In this document: one piece after another, positions 25,175 to 33,527 of the stretch
Numbering within the stretch: position 1 is the stretch's first letter
Layout: each line of letters begins with the position of its first letter
Assembly (NCBI RefSeq): GCF_043555885.1
Contig: NZ_JBIGHX010000003.1
Span: 124,001 to 188,000, forward strand
DNA length: 64,000 nt
From: Pelomonas lactea
GTDB lineage: Bacteria; Pseudomonadota; Gammaproteobacteria; Burkholderiales; Burkholderiaceae_C
Reading direction: 5' to 3'
The notes under the pieces: model-generated
Database searches by the model: none
Told to the model about the DNA's origin: nothing
Seen by the model: only the letters and a program-made list of their open reading frames with translations
Made by a program: the position numbers and the translations under genes

Positions 25175-26733
25175 GGTTTGTCTCCCGGCTGCTGGTCATC
25201 CTGTGGACGATCTGGCGCTTCGGCCTCGATGACCTGGCGCTGTCCGGCCTGAGCCAGCGGCGCTTCCAGCTTCTGCGGCGCATCACGCGGCTGGGCCGGC
25301 GCTGGCAGGAGCCTCGCGGCGTGCGGCTGCGCCTCGCCTTGGAGCGCCTGGGCCCCATTTTTGTGAAGTTCGGGCAGGTGCTGTCCACGCGGCGCGACCT
25401 GCTGCCGCTGGACGTGTCGCTGGAGCTGGCCAAGCTGCAGGACCGCGTGCCACCGTTCCCGGCGGCGTTGTCGCGCGAGCTGGTGGAGCGCGCCTTCGGC
25501 CGTCCGCTGACCGAGCTGTTCGCCAGCTTCGATGCAGAGCCGGTGGCGAGCGCGAGCATCGCGCAGGTGCATTTTGCGACGCTGATGGACGGCCGCGAGG
25601 TGGCCGTGAAGGTGCTGCGCCCTGGCATGCTGGACGTCATCGACGACGATCTGGCCCTGATGCGCCAGGTCGCGGTCTGGGTGGAGCGCTTCTCGGCGGA
25701 TGGCCGCCGGCTGAAGCCGCGCGAGGTGGTCGCCGAGTTCGACATGTATCTGCATGACGAACTGGACCTGGTGCGCGAGGCTGCCAATGCCGCGCAGCTG
25801 CGCCGCAACATGGACGGCCTGGGCCTCGTCATGGTGCCCGAGATGCACTGGGACCTGTGCAGCCCTGAAGTCATCGTCATGGAGCGCATGAAGGGTGTGC
25901 CCATTTCCCAGCGCGCCGTGCTGGAAGAGGCGGGCATCGACATCAAGAAGCTGGCCCGCGACGGCGTGACCATCTTCTTCACGCAGGTGTTCCGCGACGG
26001 TTTCTTCCACGCCGACATGCACCCCGGCAACATCCAGGTGAGCCTGGCGCCCGAGACCTTCGGCCGCTACATCGCACTGGACTTCGGCATCATCGGCACG
26101 CTGACCGAGGTGGACAAGGACTACCTCGCGCAGAACTTCATCGCCTTCTTCCAGCGCGACTACAAGCGCGTGGCCGAGCTGCACATCGCGTCCGGCTGGG
26201 TGCCGCCCGAGACCCGCGTCGATGCGCTGGAGAGCGCGGTCCGCGCCGTCTGCGAGCCTCATTTCGACCGCCCGCTGAAGGACATCTCGCTGGGCCAGGT
26301 GCTGATGCGCCTTTTCCAGACCTCGCGCCGCTTCAATGTCGAGATCCAGCCGCAACTGGTGCTGCTGCAGAAGACGTTGCTCAACGTCGAAGGCTTGGGT
26401 CGCCAGCTGGACCCCGAGCTGGACCTGTGGGCCACGGCCAAGCCCTTCCTGGAGCGCTGGATGAATGAACAGGTCGGCTGGCCGGCGTTCAACAAGCAGC
26501 TCATGAAGGAGGCGCCGCGCTTCGCTCAGCTCGTGCCCGAGCTCCCGCGGTTGCTGCATGACGCGTTGAAGAACCAGGCGCAGCGCCGTGGCGACGCCGA
26601 GCTGAAGGCGCTGGTGCGCGAGCTGCGCAGCACCAACCGGCTGCTGTCCGGTCTGTTGTGGGGTGGTGTCGGCTTCGCGGCTGGCATCACGCTTGCGTGG
26701 CTGGCTCTGCGCTTTCTGGACCTCGGCCTCTAG
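25171..26733 (+). CDS. ubiB: UbiB ubiquinone biosynthesis atypical kinase/ATPase
   Basis: This 520-residue ADCK/ABC1-family protein shows the KxGQ motif (FVKFGQVLSTRRDLLP, near residue 66), a VASASIAQVH Ala-rich loop, EVAVKVLRPG with the invariant lysine, and HADMHPGNIQV with DFGIIG for metal binding. A C-terminal hydrophobic hairpin (GVGFAAGITLAWLALRFL) anchors it to the membrane. UbiB supports ubiquinone synthesis, probably by extracting lipid intermediates from the membrane. It overlaps ubiJ by four bases. Confidence 0.95.
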   Translation: MRFVSRLLVILWTIWRFGLDDLALSGLSQRRFQLLRRITRLGRRWQEPRGVRLRLALERLGPIFVKFGQVLSTRRDLLPLDVSLELAKLQDRVPPFPAALSRELVERAFGRPLTELFASFDAEPVASASIAQVHFATLMDGREVAVKVLRPGMLDVIDDDLALMRQVAVWVERFSADGRRLKPREVVAEFDMYLHDELDLVREAANAAQLRRNMDGLGLVMVPEMHWDLCSPEVIVMERMKGVPISQRAVLEEAGIDIKKLARDGVTIFFTQVFRDGFFHADMHPGNIQVSLAPETFGRYIALDFGIIGTLTEVDKDYLAQNFIAFFQRDYKRVAELHIASGWVPPETRVDALESAVRAVCEPHFDRPLKDISLGQVLMRLFQTSRRFNVEIQPQLVLLQKTLLNVEGLGRQLDPELDLWATAKPFLERWMNEQVGWPAFNKQLMKEAPRFAQLVPELPRLLHDALKNQAQRRGDAELKALVRELRSTNRLLSGLLWGGVGFAAGITLAWLALRFLDLGL

Positions 26734-26797
26734 GCCCGCGCCGGCGACCCGCCTTCATAATCCGCGCCAAATTTTTGGCCCCACGCGTCCCTCGCCC

Positions 26798-28261
26798 ATG
26801 AACACCACGCTCATCGTCTTCGTCGTGCTCTATCTGCTCGGCACGCTGGGCATCGGCGTCTGGGCCGGCACGCGGGTCAAGAACACCAGCGATTTCGCGG
26901 TGGCCGGCCGCAGCCTGCCGCTGGTCATGGTCATCACGACGACCTTCGCCACCTGGTTTGGTGCCGAAACGGTCATGGGCATTCCCGCCAAGTTCGTGCA
27001 GGGCGGCCTGAACGCCATCGTGGAAGACCCCTTCGGCGCCGGCCTGTGTCTGGTGCTGGTGGGCGCCTTCTTCGCGGCCAAGCTCTACCAGAAGAACCTG
27101 CTGACCATCGGCGACTTCTACCGCCAGCGCTACGGCAAGGGTGTGGAGATTTTCTGCTCGCTGGCCATCATCCTGAGCTACCTGGGCTGGGTGGCCGCGC
27201 AGGTCACGGCGCTGGGGCTCGTCTTCAACATCCTCACCAATGGGGCGATGAGCCCGCAGATGGGCATGATCGTCGGGCTGCTGGCGGTGCTGATCTACGT
27301 CGTCATCGGCGGCTTCCTGGCCGTGGCCTGGACCGACTTCATCCAGATGATCGTGCTGGTCATCGGCCTCTCTGTCATCGCGGTGTTCTCGGCCGACCTG
27401 GCCGGCGGCGCTGGCGTGGTGCTGGACCTGGCAGCCTCCAAGGACCTGGGCAAGTTCCTGCCCGAGCCGAGCTTCACGCAGATCGCGATGTTCCTCGGCG
27501 CGGCCCTCACCATGATGCTGGGCTCCATCCCGCAGCAGGACGTGTTCCAGCGCGTGATGTCCGCCAAGGACGCCAAGACCGCCCAGCGCGGCGCCATCAT
27601 CGGTGGCTTCAGCTACATCGCCTTCGCCTTCGTGCCGATGTTCATCGTGCTGGCCGCGGTGGCCGTCATGGGTGACAAGGCGCTGGACCTCGCACAGAAC
27701 GACTACCAGCGCGTGCTGCCCACCTTCATCATGGGCCACATGCCGCTGCTGATGCAGATCCTGTTCTTCGGCGCACTGCTTTCGGCCATCAAGAGCACCT
27801 CGTCGGCCACGCTGCTGGCGCCCACGACCAGCTTCGTGGAGAACATCCTCAAGCAGATCCGTCCCGGCATGAGCGACCGCCAGCAGCTCGTGGCCATGCG
27901 GGTGACGCTGGTCATCTTCGCGGCCTGCGTGCTGGCCTACTCCATCGCGCTGCAGGGCACGCCCATCTATGAAATGGTGAGCGCGGCCTACCAGGTCACG
28001 CTGGTGGCGGCCTTCGTGCCGCTGGTGTTCGGGCTGTATTGGCAGCGCGCCACCACGCAGGGTGCCATCTTCTCGATCTTTGCCGGCATCGCCGTCTGGG
28101 TCGCGTTCTTCCCGCAGGTGACGACCTGGGGCGAGTTCTTCCCGGGCCAGCTCGCCGGGCTGCTGGCAGCGCTTGCCGGCATGGTGATCGGCTCGCTGAT
28201 GCCGCAGGTCCTGACTAACCGGCACGAGCACGTCAGCCACCATCTCCACCCCCATCCTTGA
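26798..28261 (+). CDS. Sodium:solute symporter family protein
   Basis: The gene encodes 487 residues from ATG 26798. Upstream in-frame codons overlap the end of ubiB and break the membrane topology. About 13 hydrophobic segments start directly with LIVFVVLYLLGTLGIGVWAG. SSS-family features include DFAVAGRSLP, TWFGAETVMG near residue 55 and IGDFYRQRYGKGVE. It would import an organic solute with Na+ across the inner membrane; substrate unknown (proline, pantothenate and others occur in this family). No regulator or catabolic gene adjoins it. Confidence 0.9.
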   Translation: MNTTLIVFVVLYLLGTLGIGVWAGTRVKNTSDFAVAGRSLPLVMVITTTFATWFGAETVMGIPAKFVQGGLNAIVEDPFGAGLCLVLVGAFFAAKLYQKNLLTIGDFYRQRYGKGVEIFCSLAIILSYLGWVAAQVTALGLVFNILTNGAMSPQMGMIVGLLAVLIYVVIGGFLAVAWTDFIQMIVLVIGLSVIAVFSADLAGGAGVVLDLAASKDLGKFLPEPSFTQIAMFLGAALTMMLGSIPQQDVFQRVMSAKDAKTAQRGAIIGGFSYIAFAFVPMFIVLAAVAVMGDKALDLAQNDYQRVLPTFIMGHMPLLMQILFFGALLSAIKSTSSATLLAPTTSFVENILKQIRPGMSDRQQLVAMRVTLVIFAACVLAYSIALQGTPIYEMVSAAYQVTLVAAFVPLVFGLYWQRATTQGAIFSIFAGIAVWVAFFPQVTTWGEFFPGQLAGLLAALAGMVIGSLMPQVLTNRHEHVSHHLHPHP

Positions 28262-28271
28262 GCCCCGGGGG

Positions 28272-28298
28272 TTGAAGCTGGCGCGGTGGCCCTAAAAT
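28272..28298 (+). promoter_or_regulatory. Probable promoter for fmdB-DUF502
   Basis: TTGAAG (28272-28277) and TAAAAT (28293-28298) are separated by 15 bases, 34 bases before the start codon. The spacing is slightly short, but the -10 is good and stands out in this GC-rich region. Confidence 0.45.
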
Positions 28299-28332
28299 CG
28301 CGGGTTTTGCCCAACCCTCCTTTTGCACCACC

Positions 28333-28662
28333 ATGCCCATCTATGCCTATCGCTGCAGTGCCTGTGGCCATGCCAAGGACGTGCTGCAAAAGCTCTCTGA
28401 TGCTCCCCTGACCACCTGCCCGGCCTGTGGCGCCGAAGCCTTCGGCAAGCAGGTGACGGCTGCCGGCTTCCAGCTCAAGGGCTCGGGCTGGTACGTGACC
28501 GACTTCCGCGGCGGCAGCGGCGGCGGTGCGGCCGCTGGGGCGGCTACCGGGGCCGCAGCAGCCACTGCGCCGGCCGCCGAGCCGGCCAAGGCGGATTCGG
28601 CGGCCTCCGAGCCGTCCGCCGGCGCGTCCACCGCTTGCGGCGGCTCTTGCGCCTGCCATTGA
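28333..28662 (+). CDS. FmdB family zinc ribbon protein
   Basis: This small 109-residue protein begins MPIYAYRCSACGH and carries a second CxxC (TCPACGAEAF), making a single zinc ribbon over the first ~40 residues. A short conserved stretch (FQLKGSGWYVTDFRG) follows. The C-terminal 55 residues are Ala/Gly/Ser-rich low complexity ending in a cysteine cluster (CGGSCACH). The cellular role is not established; it was named from a formamide-operon regulator. It precedes the DUF502 gene and aspS, an arrangement common in Betaproteobacteria. Confidence 0.9.
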   Translation: MPIYAYRCSACGHAKDVLQKLSDAPLTTCPACGAEAFGKQVTAAGFQLKGSGWYVTDFRGGSGGGAAAGAATGAAAATAPAAEPAKADSAASEPSAGASTACGGSCACH

Positions 28663-29357
28663 AGCGGGTCGACGTGGGCGCCTCACTTCGCAAATACCTC
28701 GTCGCCGGCCTGCTGGTCTGGTTGCCGCTGGCCATCACCGTCTGGGTGCTGGCCGGGGCGCTGGATGTGGTCAACGGCGTTTTTGGCGCTCTGCTGTCCA
28801 CGCTGGCGCTCATCATGCCCACCGCCTGGCGCGAGGGCATCCTGAGCCTGCAGCATGTGCCCGGGCTGGGCCTGGTGATCCTGGCAGTCGGCCTGCTGGC
28901 CACGGGCGTCTTCGTTGCCAACATCTTCGGCCAGTGGTTGCTGACGCAGTGGGACCGGCTGATGTCCCACATCCCCATCGTCAAGAGCATCTACAGCTCG
29001 GTCAAGCAGGTGTCTGACACGCTGTTTTCCAGCAGCGGCAATGCGTTCCGCGAGGCCGTGCTGGTCCAGTACCCGCGCGCCGGTTCCTGGACCATCGCGT
29101 TCGTGACGGGGGCGCCCAGCGGTGAAGTGGCCTGCCAGCTGGACGGCGAACATGTCAGCCTCTACGTGCCAACGACGCCCAATCCGACGTCCGGCTTCTT
29201 CCTCATCGTGCCGCGCGCCGACGTACGGCCGCTGCAGATGACGGTTGATGAGGCGCTGAAGTACATCATCTCCATGGGCACCGTGGCGCCTCTGCCGCAC
29301 CCGGGTCAGCCCTGCGAGGCGCTGGCCGATGCCCCGCAACAGCCAGGCCGAAATTAG
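28659..29357 (+). CDS. DUF502 inner-membrane protein
   Basis: This protein of about 232 residues has two N-terminal membrane segments (YLVAGLLVWLPLAITVWVL, and GLGLVILAVGLLATGVFV near residue 70). A conserved DUF502 soluble part follows (SHIPIVKSIYSSVKQVSDT, VQYPRAGSWTIAFVTG, PTTPNPTSGFFLIVP). The start is uncertain. TTG 28659 overlaps the TGA of the FmdB gene and would couple their translation; TTG 28635 and GTG 28674 are alternatives. The function is unknown; relatives are sometimes linked to membrane trafficking or envelope stress. It is followed after about 100 bases by aspS. Confidence 0.85.
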   Translation: MKRVDVGASLRKYLVAGLLVWLPLAITVWVLAGALDVVNGVFGALLSTLALIMPTAWREGILSLQHVPGLGLVILAVGLLATGVFVANIFGQWLLTQWDRLMSHIPIVKSIYSSVKQVSDTLFSSSGNAFREAVLVQYPRAGSWTIAFVTGAPSGEVACQLDGEHVSLYVPTTPNPTSGFFLIVPRADVRPLQMTVDEALKYIISMGTVAPLPHPGQPCEALADAPQQPGRN

Positions 29358-29455
29358 AAGGGTTGAGCGCCCCGGCCGGCGTTCAATCCTCAGAGCCGCG
29401 AGCTCATCAGCGCCTCCACCCAGAACATTCCCAGAAAAGAATCCGGAGTAATCCC

Positions 29456-31246
29456 ATGCGTACCTGCTATGCCGGCCAAGTCAGCGAAAAGCTGCTCGAC
29501 CAGACCGTGACCCTGATGGGCTGGGCCCATCGCCGCCGCGACCACGGCGGCGTCATCTTCATCGACCTGCGCGACCGCGAAGGCCTGGTCCAGGTCGTCT
29601 GCGACCCCGACCGCGCCGAGATGTTCAAGATCGCCGAAGGCGTGCGCAGCGAGTTCTGCCTGAAGATCATCGGCAAGGTGCGGGCCCGCCCGGCCGGCAC
29701 CGAGAACGCCAACCTCGTCAGCGGCAAGGTCGAGATCCTGTGCCACGAGATCGAGGTGCTGAACCCGTCGGTGGCCGTGCCCTTCCAGCTCGACGACGAC
29801 AACCTGTCCGAGACGACCCGCCTCACGCACCGCGTGCTGGACTTGCGCCGCCCGTACATGCAGAACAACCTGATGCTGCGCTACCGCGTCGCGATGGAAG
29901 TGCGCAAGTTCCTGGACGAGCACGGCTTCATCGACATCGAGACACCCATGCTCACGAAGAGCACGCCCGAAGGCGCGCGCGACTACCTCGTGCCCAGCCG
30001 CGTGCACGACGGCCACTTCTTCGCGCTGCCGCAGTCGCCGCAGCTGTTCAAGCAGCTGCTGATGGTGTCGGGCTTCGACCGCTACTACCAGATCACCAAG
30101 TGCTTCCGTGACGAGGACCTGCGCGCCGACCGTCAGCCCGAGTTCACGCAGATCGATATCGAGACCTCCTTCCTGACGGAAGAGGAGATTCGCTCGATGT
30201 TCGAGGGCATGATCCGCCACGTCTTCCGCAAGAACCTGAACGTCGAGCTGGGCGACTACCCGGTCATGAAGTACGCGGAGGCCATGCACCGCTTCGGTTC
30301 CGACAAGCCCGACCTGCGCGTGAAGCTTGAGTTCACCGAGCTGACCGACGCGATGACCACCGTCGACTTCAAGGTGTTCTCCGGCCCGGCCACGACGCCG
30401 GGCGGCCGCGTCGTCGCGCTGCGCGTGCCGGGTGGTGCGGCCATGAGCCGCGGCGAGATCGACGCCTACACCGAGTTCGTCAAGATCTACGGCGCCAAGG
30501 GTCTGGCCTGGATCAAGGTCAACGAAGTGGCCAAGGGCCGCGAGGGCCTGCAGTCGCCCATTGTCAAGAACCTGCACGACGAGGCCGTCGCCGAGATCCT
30601 CAAGCGCACCGGCGCGCAGGACGGCGACCTGCTGTTCTTCGGTGCCGACAAGGCCAAGGTCGTCAACGACGCCATCGGCGCGCTGCGCCTGAAGGTGGGT
30701 CACAGCGAGTTCGGCAAGGCCAATGGCCTGTTCGAGGACAAGTGGGCGCCGCTGTGGGTGGTCGACTTCCCGATGTTCGAGCACGACGAGGAGAACGACC
30801 GCTGGGCGGCCGTTCACCACCCGTTCACGGCGCCCAAGGACGGGCACGAGGATCTGATGACGTCGGACCCGGGCAAGTGCATCGCCAAGGCCTACGACAT
30901 GGTGCTCAACGGCTGGGAACTGGGCGGTGGCTCGGTGCGTATCCACCGCGCCGACGTGCAGGCCAAGGTCTTCGCCGCGCTGAACATCAGCGAGGAAGAC
31001 CAGCGCATCAAGTTCGGCTTCCTGCTGGACGCGCTGCAGTACGGCGCGCCCCCGCACGGTGGCCTGGCCTTCGGCCTGGACCGCATCGTCACGATGATGA
31101 CCAAGGCCGAGTCCATCCGCGACGTGATCGCCTTCCCCAAGACCCAGCGCGCCCAGTGCCTGCTGACCGGCGCGCCGTCGCTGGTCGACGAGAAGCAGCT
31201 GCGCGAGTTGCACATCCGCCTGCGCAACGCGACAGCCGCGGCCTGA
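29456..31246 (+). CDS. aspS: Aspartate--tRNA ligase
   Basis: The 596-residue class II synthetase starts MRTCYAGQVSEKLLDQ with an OB-fold anticodon-binding domain. Motif 2 follows (CFRDEDLRADRQPEFTQ), then the bacterial GAD insertion domain (residues about 300-420) and motif 3 (GLAFGLDRIVTMM). The length agrees with bacterial-type AspRS. ATG 29456 is chosen because the preceding open frame lacks family sequence. A terminator hairpin follows directly. Confidence 0.97.
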   Translation: MRTCYAGQVSEKLLDQTVTLMGWAHRRRDHGGVIFIDLRDREGLVQVVCDPDRAEMFKIAEGVRSEFCLKIIGKVRARPAGTENANLVSGKVEILCHEIEVLNPSVAVPFQLDDDNLSETTRLTHRVLDLRRPYMQNNLMLRYRVAMEVRKFLDEHGFIDIETPMLTKSTPEGARDYLVPSRVHDGHFFALPQSPQLFKQLLMVSGFDRYYQITKCFRDEDLRADRQPEFTQIDIETSFLTEEEIRSMFEGMIRHVFRKNLNVELGDYPVMKYAEAMHRFGSDKPDLRVKLEFTELTDAMTTVDFKVFSGPATTPGGRVVALRVPGGAAMSRGEIDAYTEFVKIYGAKGLAWIKVNEVAKGREGLQSPIVKNLHDEAVAEILKRTGAQDGDLLFFGADKAKVVNDAIGALRLKVGHSEFGKANGLFEDKWAPLWVVDFPMFEHDEENDRWAAVHHPFTAPKDGHEDLMTSDPGKCIAKAYDMVLNGWELGGGSVRIHRADVQAKVFAALNISEEDQRIKFGFLLDALQYGAPPHGGLAFGLDRIVTMMTKAESIRDVIAFPKTQRAQCLLTGAPSLVDEKQLRELHIRLRNATAAA

Positions 31247-31268
31247 TCAAGCGGCGCTGAAGCCACTG

Positions 31269-31305
31269 AACCCCGCGCTGGCAGTGCCGACCGCGGGGTT
31301 TGTTG
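31269..31305 (+). terminator. Intrinsic terminator after aspS
   Basis: A nine-bp stem AACCCCGCG / CGCGGGGTT (31269-31277 with 31292-31300) is followed by a T-rich run. It sits 22 bases after the aspS stop and before the convergent PEP-CTERM gene. Confidence 0.8.
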
Positions 31306-31338
31306 TTTCTGCGTGAGCGCGGCGGGCGGTGCGCCCGG

Positions 31339-31881
31339 TCAGGTTTGTTTGCTGCGGGCCGTCCGGCGCCGGGCGAGCGCGCCCAGTGAGGCCAGGCCGC
31401 CGGCCAGCAGTGCGCCGCTCGCCGGTTCGGGCACGGGCGTTGCCAGCCCGGCGTACATCACGAACAGCTGCGAGCCTTCCAGGCCAGGGCCGCCGCCGGT
31501 GATGCCGTTGGCGATGTAGTAGCTGCCGTTGAAGAAGATGTCCAGCCGCGGCCCCATGTCGAAGCCGTTGATGTTGACCTGCAGGTAGGCGCCGCTCGCG
31601 AACACCGAGTCATCCAGGCTGAAGATCTGGACATAGTTGCCGTTGATGACCTGCACCCGCTCCGTGCCGAGGTTCGCCAGCAGCACGCCGCCGGTGGGGC
31701 GGTCATAGATACCCTCGGTGTAGACCATGTACGGCGAGGCCGTGATCCGGTTGCCGAATCCGTCCGTCAGGACGCCGGCGATCTCCAGGGACGTGCTGTC
31801 GGCCTTGGCGTGCAACGTGCCCAGCACCAGCGCGGCACAGGCGGCCGCGCGGAGTGCGGCGGCAAGCGGACGAGAATTCAT
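31339..31881 (-). CDS. PEP-CTERM sorting domain protein
   Basis: The 180-residue protein has a signal peptide (ALRAAACAALVLGTLHAKA, cleaved near residue 27). Its C-terminus is a textbook PEP-CTERM tail: VPEPASG, a hydrophobic helix (ALLAGGLASLGALA) and a basic RRRTARSK end. Such tails are recognised by an exosortase, which cleaves at PEP and releases or transfers the protein to the surface. The middle ~120 residues are beta-rich (NGNYVQIFSLDDSVF, GSYYIANGITGGG) with no recognised domain. The gene stands alone. It implies an exosortase elsewhere in the genome, consistent with the EpsL/EpsB locus here. Confidence 0.9.
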   Translation of the reverse strand: MNSRPLAAALRAAACAALVLGTLHAKADSTSLEIAGVLTDGFGNRITASPYMVYTEGIYDRPTGGVLLANLGTERVQVINGNYVQIFSLDDSVFASGAYLQVNINGFDMGPRLDIFFNGSYYIANGITGGGPGLEGSQLFVMYAGLATPVPEPASGALLAGGLASLGALARRRTARSKQT

Positions 31882-32022
31882 GGTTGGGCTCCTGGCGGGC
31901 TCACGGCGACTTGCGCGAGCGTCGCCATTTCAAGTCCGTCACCGTGCGGCGGCCACCCCTAACCGCAAAGTGCCTCAGCAGGTGCGGGCCGCACCCGACT
32001 GCCCTGGGTGTGTGCCGCCAGC

Positions 32023-32176
32023 GCGGCCAAGCTTTGCAGTGCCTTGCCGTGAATGCCGCTCCTCGGACCGTTAGGTCCGGGCGGCCAAGCTTTGCAATAG
32101 CTTGTCGTGAATGCCGCTCCTCGGACCGTCAGGTCCGGGCGGCCAAGCTTTGCAATAGCTTGTCGTGAATGCCGCC
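32023..32176. repeat. 58-bp tandem repeat duplicating the 3' end of mpl
   Basis: Units are 32023-32080, 32081-32138 and a partial third unit 32139-32176 that lies in the mpl coding end. Each full unit includes a CGGACC-GTNA-GGTCCG hairpin. Units 1 and 2 differ at about five positions; unit 3 matches unit 2 over its length except at its last base. Read on the minus strand, each unit repeats the codons for GIHDKLLQSLAART and the stop of mpl. The period is not a multiple of three. Confidence 0.9.
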
Positions 32177-33496
32177 AAAACCGCCGTTGCTCATGCACAG
32201 CAGATGGTCGCCCGGCCGGGCCGCCTTCACGACGGCGGCCACCAGCGCGTCGACATCCGCGCCGACGACCGCCTGGGCACCCATCGGCGCCAGCGCGTCC
32301 TTGGCATCCCAGCTCAGCCCCTGCTGGTTGCAGAAGGCCAGATCCGCCTCCTCCAGCGCCCAGGGCAGTTGTGCTTTCATCGTGCCCAGCTTCATCGTGT
32401 TGGAGCGCGGCTCGAAGATGGCCAGGATGCGGTCGGCCGGCGCAATGCGGCGGCGCAGGCCGTTGATGGTGGTGCGGATGGCCGTCGGATGGTGGGCGAA
32501 GTCGTCGTACACCTTGATGCCGCCGGCCTCACCGCGCAGCTCCATGCGCCGGCGCACGTTCTGGAACTCGGCCAGCGCTGTCGCCGACCGCTCCGGCGAC
32601 ACGCCCACATGCTCGGCCGCCGCGATGGCCGCCAGCGCGTTGAGCTGGTTGTGTTCGCCGATCAGGCCCCACTCGACGCGCGCGACCTTGAGGCTGCCGC
32701 GCAGCACGTCGAAGGCCTGAGGCTCGCCGCGGGCGCGCAGCATGCCGGCTTCTTCCTTCTTGGCGCCGAAGCGCTGCACCTCGCTCCAGCAGCCGCGCGC
32801 GATGACGCGCTGCAGTGCCTCCTCGCGGGCGTTGACGACGAGGCGGCCGCTGGCCGGCACGGTGCGCACGAGGTGATGGAACTGGGTCTCGATGGCCGCC
32901 AGGTCCGGAAAGATGTCGGCGTGGTCGTGCTCGAGGTTGTTCAGGATGGCCGTGCGCGGGCGGTAGTGCACGAACTTGCTGCGCTTGTCGAAGAAGGCCG
33001 TGTCGTACTCGTCGGCTTCGATGACGAAGGGCGCGCCTTCGCCCAGCCGGGCCGACACGCCGAAGTTCTGCGGCACGCCGCCGACCAGGAAGCCTGGCTT
33101 CAAACCGGCATGCTCCAGGATCCACGCCAGCATGGAGGTCGTCGTGGTCTTGCCATGCGTGCCGGCCACGGCCAGCACGTGGCGGCCCTGCAGGACGTGC
33201 TCGGCCAACCACTGCGGGCCCGACACATAGGGCAGGCCGGCATCCAGGATGGCCTCCATCAGCGGGAAGCGCTCGCCGCGCGTGACGACGTTGCCGATGA
33301 CGAAGACATCGGGCTTGAGCGCCAGCTGCTCGGCGCCGAAACCTTCGATGAGCTCGATGCCCAGCGCCTCGAGCTGGGTGCTCATGGGCGGATAGACGTT
33401 GCCGTCGCAGCCGGTCACGCGATGGCCGGCCTCGCGGGCCAGCGCCGCGAGGCCACCCATGAAGGTGCCGCAGATGCCGAGGATGTGGAGATGCAT
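32129..33496 (-). CDS. mpl: UDP-N-acetylmuramate:L-alanyl-gamma-D-glutamyl-meso-diaminopimelate ligase
   Basis: The gene encodes 455 residues from ATG 33496. This Mur-ligase family enzyme recycles murein tripeptide by joining it directly to UDP-MurNAc. It starts MHLHILGICGTFMGGLA and contains the ATP-binding motif AGTHGKTTTTSML, EADEYDTAFFDKRSKF and NNLEHDHADIFP, all typical of Mpl. FAHHPTAI and FEPRSNTMKLG lie in the C-terminal domain. The last 14 codons and the stop are part of a 58-bp tandem duplication. It is the third gene of a thiD-like-hemL-mpl unit with short gaps. Confidence 0.95.
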   Translation of the reverse strand: MHLHILGICGTFMGGLAALAREAGHRVTGCDGNVYPPMSTQLEALGIELIEGFGAEQLALKPDVFVIGNVVTRGERFPLMEAILDAGLPYVSGPQWLAEHVLQGRHVLAVAGTHGKTTTTSMLAWILEHAGLKPGFLVGGVPQNFGVSARLGEGAPFVIEADEYDTAFFDKRSKFVHYRPRTAILNNLEHDHADIFPDLAAIETQFHHLVRTVPASGRLVVNAREEALQRVIARGCWSEVQRFGAKKEEAGMLRARGEPQAFDVLRGSLKVARVEWGLIGEHNQLNALAAIAAAEHVGVSPERSATALAEFQNVRRRMELRGEAGGIKVYDDFAHHPTAIRTTINGLRRRIAPADRILAIFEPRSNTMKLGTMKAQLPWALEEADLAFCNQQGLSWDAKDALAPMGAQAVVGADVDALVAAVVKAARPGDHLLCMSNGGFGGIHDKLLQSLAART

Positions 33497-33527
33497 GTCG
33501 GGATCGCTCCCGCAGGAGCGCCTGGGT

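Noticed and set aside
24610..28255. Long minus-strand open frames (about 649 and 522 codons) opposite ubiJ/ubiB and the symporter
   Set aside because: Antisense to genes with clear catalytic or membrane features; low-information Arg/His/Gln-rich translations.
29390..31213. A 607-codon minus-strand open frame opposite aspS
   Set aside because: Antisense shadow of a conserved tRNA synthetase; no recognisable domain or ribosome-binding site.
32023..32176. Short repeats considered as a CRISPR array
   Set aside because: Units are directly adjacent without unique spacers, copy an adjacent gene's 3' end and have no cas genes nearby.
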